Source of the DNA: Chrysochromulina parva
Lineage: Eukaryota > Haptophyta > Prymnesiales > Chrysochromulinaceae
NCBI GenBank assembly: GCA_002887195.1
Contig: PJAB01002182.1
Coordinates: 1-10,082 of the forward strand
Direction: 5' to 3'
Length of the DNA: 10,082 nucleotides
In this document: positions 6,508 through 10,082 of the stretch, in pieces
Layout of the letters: every line of letters begins with the position of its first letter
How positions within the stretch are numbered: position 1 is the first letter of the stretch
The notes under the pieces: model-generated
Seen by the model: only the letters and a program-made list of their open reading frames with translations
What the model was told of the DNA's origin: nothing
The model's database searches: none
Translations under genes and position numbers: made by a program

Positions 6508-7890
6508 CTATGCGGCAGAGTGCGTGTACTCCCGTTCGTCCGGCTTCAGCTTGGAGTCGTACGAGAAAATGACTCGGCGCGTAGACCCGTCGAGGTCGAG
6601 TTGAGTTGGTCCCGCAGTGCCGTGAGGAAGGGGAGCAGGTGGTGCTGAGGTGCCGAGAAGGGCGGAGAAGGCCTCCTGCAGCTCTCCGGCGCGCGCTCCG
6701 TCGAGAAGAGTCACAGAAGGGGTGAACACTGTAGGGGGGCGCTGAGGGGTGGCGGGAGGTAGGATTGAAGGTTGAAGGCGATCGAGCAGCGAGTTGCCCT
6801 TAGGTGATTGTTTAACGCAGACTACCTGCTTGTACCCAAGAGCAGCCGAGCACGCGTCCGAAATCCGTAGAAGTGCCGTCTCAAGGTGCAAGTCGAAGGG
6901 GAAGCGCATGCGCACGCCGTCGTGCTGCAAGTTGATGACTTGCGCCTGCGTGCGTCGAGCCCATTCCACCTTGGCCCGCCTCGAAGCACCTTCGTAGTCT
7001 TGCAGTACGTACGACTTGGCCGTGAGTTCGGCGTCGCGATCCCCTTCCTGCATGAGGCCGTTTAAGGTCTCGACGAAGGAGATGAGGTGGGGCTGAGCGC
7101 CAGCGAGCCACCTCGCTCGAGCCACTTGCTCGCGCGCAAACGCCGCCAAATTGAAGGTAGTAGAAGGCGAGATCCAGATGTTCGTGAGTAAGGATGAGTT
7201 GCGCACCTGACCTGGGGGCTGCTGTCGAAGCCAAGACTCACACGACGCGCCATTCTCAATCGCACTTAGGAGCACCTTGGCTCGAGCGTAGATGTCATCA
7301 TGACTGAGAGCGTCCGCCCTGAAGAGATGGTTTCCGACCGCAGACCGAACCTCTTTGGGGTAAGCAATGAGGATTGCGCTCTGAGTCATAGAGATGGGCA
7401 CACCGCGATAGAGAAGTCGGGACGGGAAGACTGCCTGCTGAGCTGTCGGAAAACTGATGGCGTCATCCAAGTCGTGACTGACCTCCTGGAGAGCAGCGTC
7501 ACGTACTAGGCGAGAACAAGTGAAAGGGTCGGGGCCGAGGGCGTACTCACGGCTGTATCGAACGAATCCGGCGGCGACGAGCCTCGCGCCGCGCTCAGAA
7601 TGCACGTAGGATATGGGTAGACTGCGAAGGTGCGAGCTCGACGGGTGTTCCTTGCTAGCCGCGAGAAGCCCTCGCACTTCGGAAGCTACAGTGGTGCCGG
7701 GGTGACGGCCAGGCACTCCGGCATTTGGGGATAGTAGGAGAGCGCGGAGGGCGGTGGCGTGAATGACGCATTCGATGGTGGTGGTGACGGGCCCACGGCG
7801 GCGTTCAAGCCACGCGGACCAATCGTGAAGGCGGTTCTGGCGGTCGCGTAAATGGATCCACGCTCCATTGCAGCGGACGGGGTGTCTGAG
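6508..7890 (-). pseudogene. Second reading frame of the element, unknown function, with an LQHDG motif
   Basis: The frame is open from 7890 to a TAG at 6510-6508. The first start-like codon (GTG at 7716) is not persuasive, and coding character begins upstream of it. GC-rich third positions favour this frame over the RT frame by about 7790, which places the join between about 7890 and 7700. The product (about 460 residues from the frame opening) is mostly helical. Near its middle YVLQDYEGASRRAKVEWA is followed by VINLQHDGVRM (LQHDG codons 6930-6916). That arrangement is reminiscent of the helix plus L-x-HD motif C of family-A DNA polymerases, but motifs A and B are not visible, so I do not assign it. 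The C-terminal 100 residues are Pro/Leu-rich (SILPPATPQRPPTVF). Confidence 0.45.
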
Positions 7891-9962
7891 CTATCGCCGA
7901 CGAGGATGGCTGTAATCGCTTTGGCGTAGAGGCAAGCGGACCAGAAGTTGTCGACCGCCGTGCAGGTTGATCCGCTGGGAAGGTTCTTGAGCACTGCAGG
8001 CGCAAGCTCCCCGTACTTTCGAAGGTGGTACTTCAACAGAGCCCGGTCTATCATCCTGTGAAAGGAAAGACCATGCTGGTCGTCCGTAAAGTTGATAAAG
8101 GCGCTATCGGGCAATAGCTGGATGGCTGCCCGCAGGGTATTGACGTCGACGGTCACCCGGAGGAGCGCTGCAAGCTTATGACCGCCGTCTCCACTACGCT
8201 TTCGCTGGGCAAGATCGGCGAGTGGCAATTGTCGGACGAGCCCATACTCTGCAGGGGCGTAAGGAGGGATGATCCCATCGGCAGCATCCGCCATTGCCCA
8301 CCCCCGTCGCCCTGGCACAGGCGCTACATGGCACGCAATGATAGCCCCAAGGAGGACTGCGAGTTCACGCCGAGCCTCACTCGCCCCGAGCTCGACTGCC
8401 CGTGGGTGCGCTGAAAGGATGTCATCGACGCCTAAGAAATCCCCATGAGTCTCGTCGCACAGGTTAGCGAGTTCAGCTATGCCGCCAGCGGCGAGTATGG
8501 GGCAGAAAGTGACGCCCTTGGCGCGTAGCCGCGAGTAGAGGGGCCCGTGCCAAAGTCCGACCCAGTCCTCAGGGTATCCCGGCCAGCGCTCTGCGCGGAG
8601 GGGGGACCATTCCGCGAAGTGACAATCAACCAGCGGGAGATAACCAGCACCAAGCTGACAAAGGATCCACATAGGGCGCTCGATGACGTTGTCCAGACGG
8701 AGGAATTCAGAGACGGGGCCAAGGAGGATGCCTTGAGGCCCGAAGGTAAGCTGGCGAAGGCCGTAGGTCCACAGAACTCGAGCGACGGCATGGTGGGCAC
8801 GATCGGCGGCTGGTGTATGGACGGGCGATGCCAGTGCGTTGACAAGAGTCATGGCCGCTGCCGCCATCAAGGCCGGCCATACGTGGGCAGTGCCGTAGCC
8901 GGAGACGAAGGCAGCGGGGCCTGCGACGTTGACAAAGAAATGCGCCAGGTCGTCGTTGGCCGGCGCAGTAATCCCTCCCGGTTGGGCGTGGAGTTGGATG
9001 CGTGGCGATGAGTACGAGCGCCGCGGGCCCTTGACTCCCGCGCCTTGAAAACATTTTCGGCTCGCAGGTCCCAACCTTCCCTCGATATCTTCAAAAGATC
9101 CCCCGAAGCAGGTGCCGTAGAAGAAAGCATTCCCGTACACGCCCAGACCAGCACACCCGGTGGCTATTCTCCTGCTCGTGTGAGAAGTCGTAGCTTGAGC
9201 TCCACATGCCGAGATCTTTGTTTTGAGGGTGGCGAGGCCAATATTGTTGTGGTTTCCATCCATGCGCGTCGCCATACCGCAGTACAGATAGTGTTCGCTG
9301 ATGAGAAGGTTGGGGATGAGGCGAGGGGGGTCATTCGGCCGAAGCCCCGCAATGAAGAAGTCCTTTTGCGTTTCAGTGGGGACAAGGGTTCCGTTGCGTG
9401 CTCGCTTGTACTCGAGCGCCTGCACCACCGTCTTGTCCTTGCCCTTGATGTTGAGCTGACAGTCAGTTATGCGGCTCCAGATGGACCAGAAAACCGTAAC
9501 TCTCTGAAGGAAGTCAGCGTCCCCCGTAGCGTTTGCCGCGTCGTCCACGAAAACCAACATGCCTAATTCTAGTCCAGCTCCGTCCGGTGCGAAGGCCGAG
9601 TAGCCGGAGACCTTAAGCTCAAGTGCCTGAGCGATAGTGTCCATCATGATTTTACACGCTTCGGGCGACCCTTGCGCACCCTGGAGGAAGCCGCGCAAGA
9701 TTGGGAATGGGTCGGTCGCACCAAACGCCGTCTCATACCGCCCTTGCGCCACGCCGTGCTTCCAGTTATCCACGAGCCCTCGAAGAGCCCGTAGCGCAGC
9801 CTCAGGAACACCAATGTGACGCATTGCCATAGCGGCGGCCGTGCGGGAGAATGACATGAAGCACTTCGTGAGGTCGACATAAAGGACATAAAGAGGTTTG
9901 CGCCGTGCGAGGGCGTCGTCGATGCACAGATGTAGGGCGAATGCTTGCTCAGTGCATCCTCG
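7686..9962 (-). pseudogene. Non-LTR retrotransposon-type reverse transcriptase, 5'-truncated
   Basis: The frame is open from 9962 to a TAG at 7688-7686. The RT core is readable in order: GCTEQAFALHLCIDDALA (the motif-2-like region before the palm), motif A YVLYVDLTKCF with catalytic Asp at 9875-9873, motif B FLQGAQGSPE, motif C LVFVDDA with the Asp pair at 9545-9540, LNIKGKDKTVV (motif D region), and YLYCGMATRMDGN as the expected YLG-type primer-grip segment. All three metal-binding Asp are present. Motif A lies upstream of the first ATG (9857), so that ATG is not the true start, and the fingers and any endonuclease domain are missing or beyond the window. About 470 further residues after the RT core carry no domain I can name. 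Some include LWHGPLYSRLRAKG and FCPILAAGGIAELA. Decay is shown by the TAA at 9965-9963 and the frame change near 7890-7700. Confidence 0.8.
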
Positions 9963-10082
9963 TTAAGGCGTGGATCCGGCTGGCTCCAGCGCCATCCGGG
10001 TTAACCGGATAGTGGCTATTTTGCCATCTGGTAGATACAGATAGCTGGTGTGGGTGGTCCAGGTAGATCCAGATACCGTAAA
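9963..10082. repeat. Right-edge segment with short direct and inverted repeats; RT frame blocked by TAA
   Basis: GGTAGATACAGATA (10030-10043) recurs as GGTAGATCCAGATA (10062-10075) with one mismatch. ATCCGG (9994-9999) and CCGGAT (10005-10010) form a perfect 6-bp inverted repeat around GTTAA, and ATCCGG also occurs at 9974. On the - strand the RT frame is open through this segment apart from the TAA at 9965-9963. The segment may be flanking repeat DNA at a truncation point or a damaged piece of the RT N-terminus. Confidence 0.4.

Larger units (their letters stand above)
5000..9962 (-). mobile_element. Decayed, 5'-truncated non-LTR-type retroelement with long coding region 3' of the RT
   Basis: All substantial - strand frames between 9962 and 5000 abut or overlap in one direction: RT frame (9962-7686), second frame (7890-6508), third frame (about 6530-5363) and a charged tail (5362-5000) after an in-frame TAG. 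Each of the two frame changes is a -1 step, and the protein character is continuous across the joins. Together with the lack of an RT N-terminus and the TAA at 9965-9963, this fits a decaying retroelement. I see no poly-A tail, terminal repeat or target-site duplication, so the ends are approximate. Introns could also explain the frame changes, but I found no convincing splice pair. A host gene of unusual architecture is less likely. Confidence 0.6.

Noticed and set aside
6508..6562. Short intron (GT at 6562, AG at 6508) to explain the second frame change
   Set aside because: At 55 bases it is short, lacks a pyrimidine tract, and does not place the downstream sequence in the third frame.
7686..7890. 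Programmed -1 ribosomal frameshift joining RT and second frame
   Set aside because: I found no X-XXY-YYZ heptamer in the right phase within the overlap, and other lesions show that the element is decayed.
5000..9962. Tyrosine recombinase, RNase H or restriction-like endonuclease domain downstream of the RT
   Set aside because: I searched by eye for R...HxxR...Y, the RNase H acidic pattern and CCHC plus PD...K motifs and saw none in a convincing arrangement.
1..10082. tRNA, rRNA, CRISPR array, bacterial operon or viral structural genes
   Set aside because: No cloverleaf, rRNA-like block, regularly spaced repeat array or such coding content was visible.

Overview
The window looks like nuclear DNA from a GC-rich, gene-dense microbial eukaryote, most likely a unicellular alga or related protist. 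A haptophyte-like lineage is my guess, and the sequence alone cannot settle it. The evidence is one clear spliceosomal GT-AG intron, Kozak-type starts instead of bacterial ribosome binding sites, GC-rich third codon positions, simple-sequence repeats, a signal-peptide-bearing multi-pass membrane protein, and a decayed LINE-like reverse transcriptase. I see no rRNA, tRNA, CRISPR array, bacterial operon or viral structural gene.

Layout, left to right. Positions 1-260 are upstream sequence with small repeats. Positions 261-2423 (+) hold a two-exon gene (261-518 and 705-2423, with a phase-0 intron at 519-704) for a predicted 658-residue secretory-pathway protein. It has a signal peptide, a large ectodomain, five membrane spans and Cys-Cys clusters on the predicted cytosolic side. 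Positions 2424-3169 are non-coding (3' UTR, a CGC repeat and an AT-rich tract). Positions 3170-3559 (+) encode a small 129-residue protein built around four copies of a P-x-x-[LV]-[RK]-[LV]-G-[NT]-[FY]-L motif. Positions 3560-3905 form a convergent intergenic spacer with an AGAC microsatellite. Positions 3906-4742 (-) encode a pyroglutamyl-peptidase I-like (peptidase C15) protein with all three catalytic-type residues and an N-terminal hydrophobic extension. A 4x hexamer repeat lies just upstream of its start.

Positions 5000-9962 (-) appear to be one long, damaged, collinear coding array. It begins inside a non-LTR-type reverse transcriptase (motifs A, B and C are readable, with the catalytic Asp residues intact). 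It continues through two large unrecognised reading frames, each displaced by one base from the one before, and ends in a charged low-complexity tail behind a single in-frame TAG. I read it as a decayed retroelement with an unusually long unassigned region 3' of the RT. The right edge (9963-10082) has an in-frame TAA and short direct and inverted repeats that may mark the element boundary or its continuation.

The three host-type genes show no evident functional link to each other. The most novel items are the four-repeat small protein, the unassigned region downstream of the RT, and the five-span Cys-rich membrane protein.
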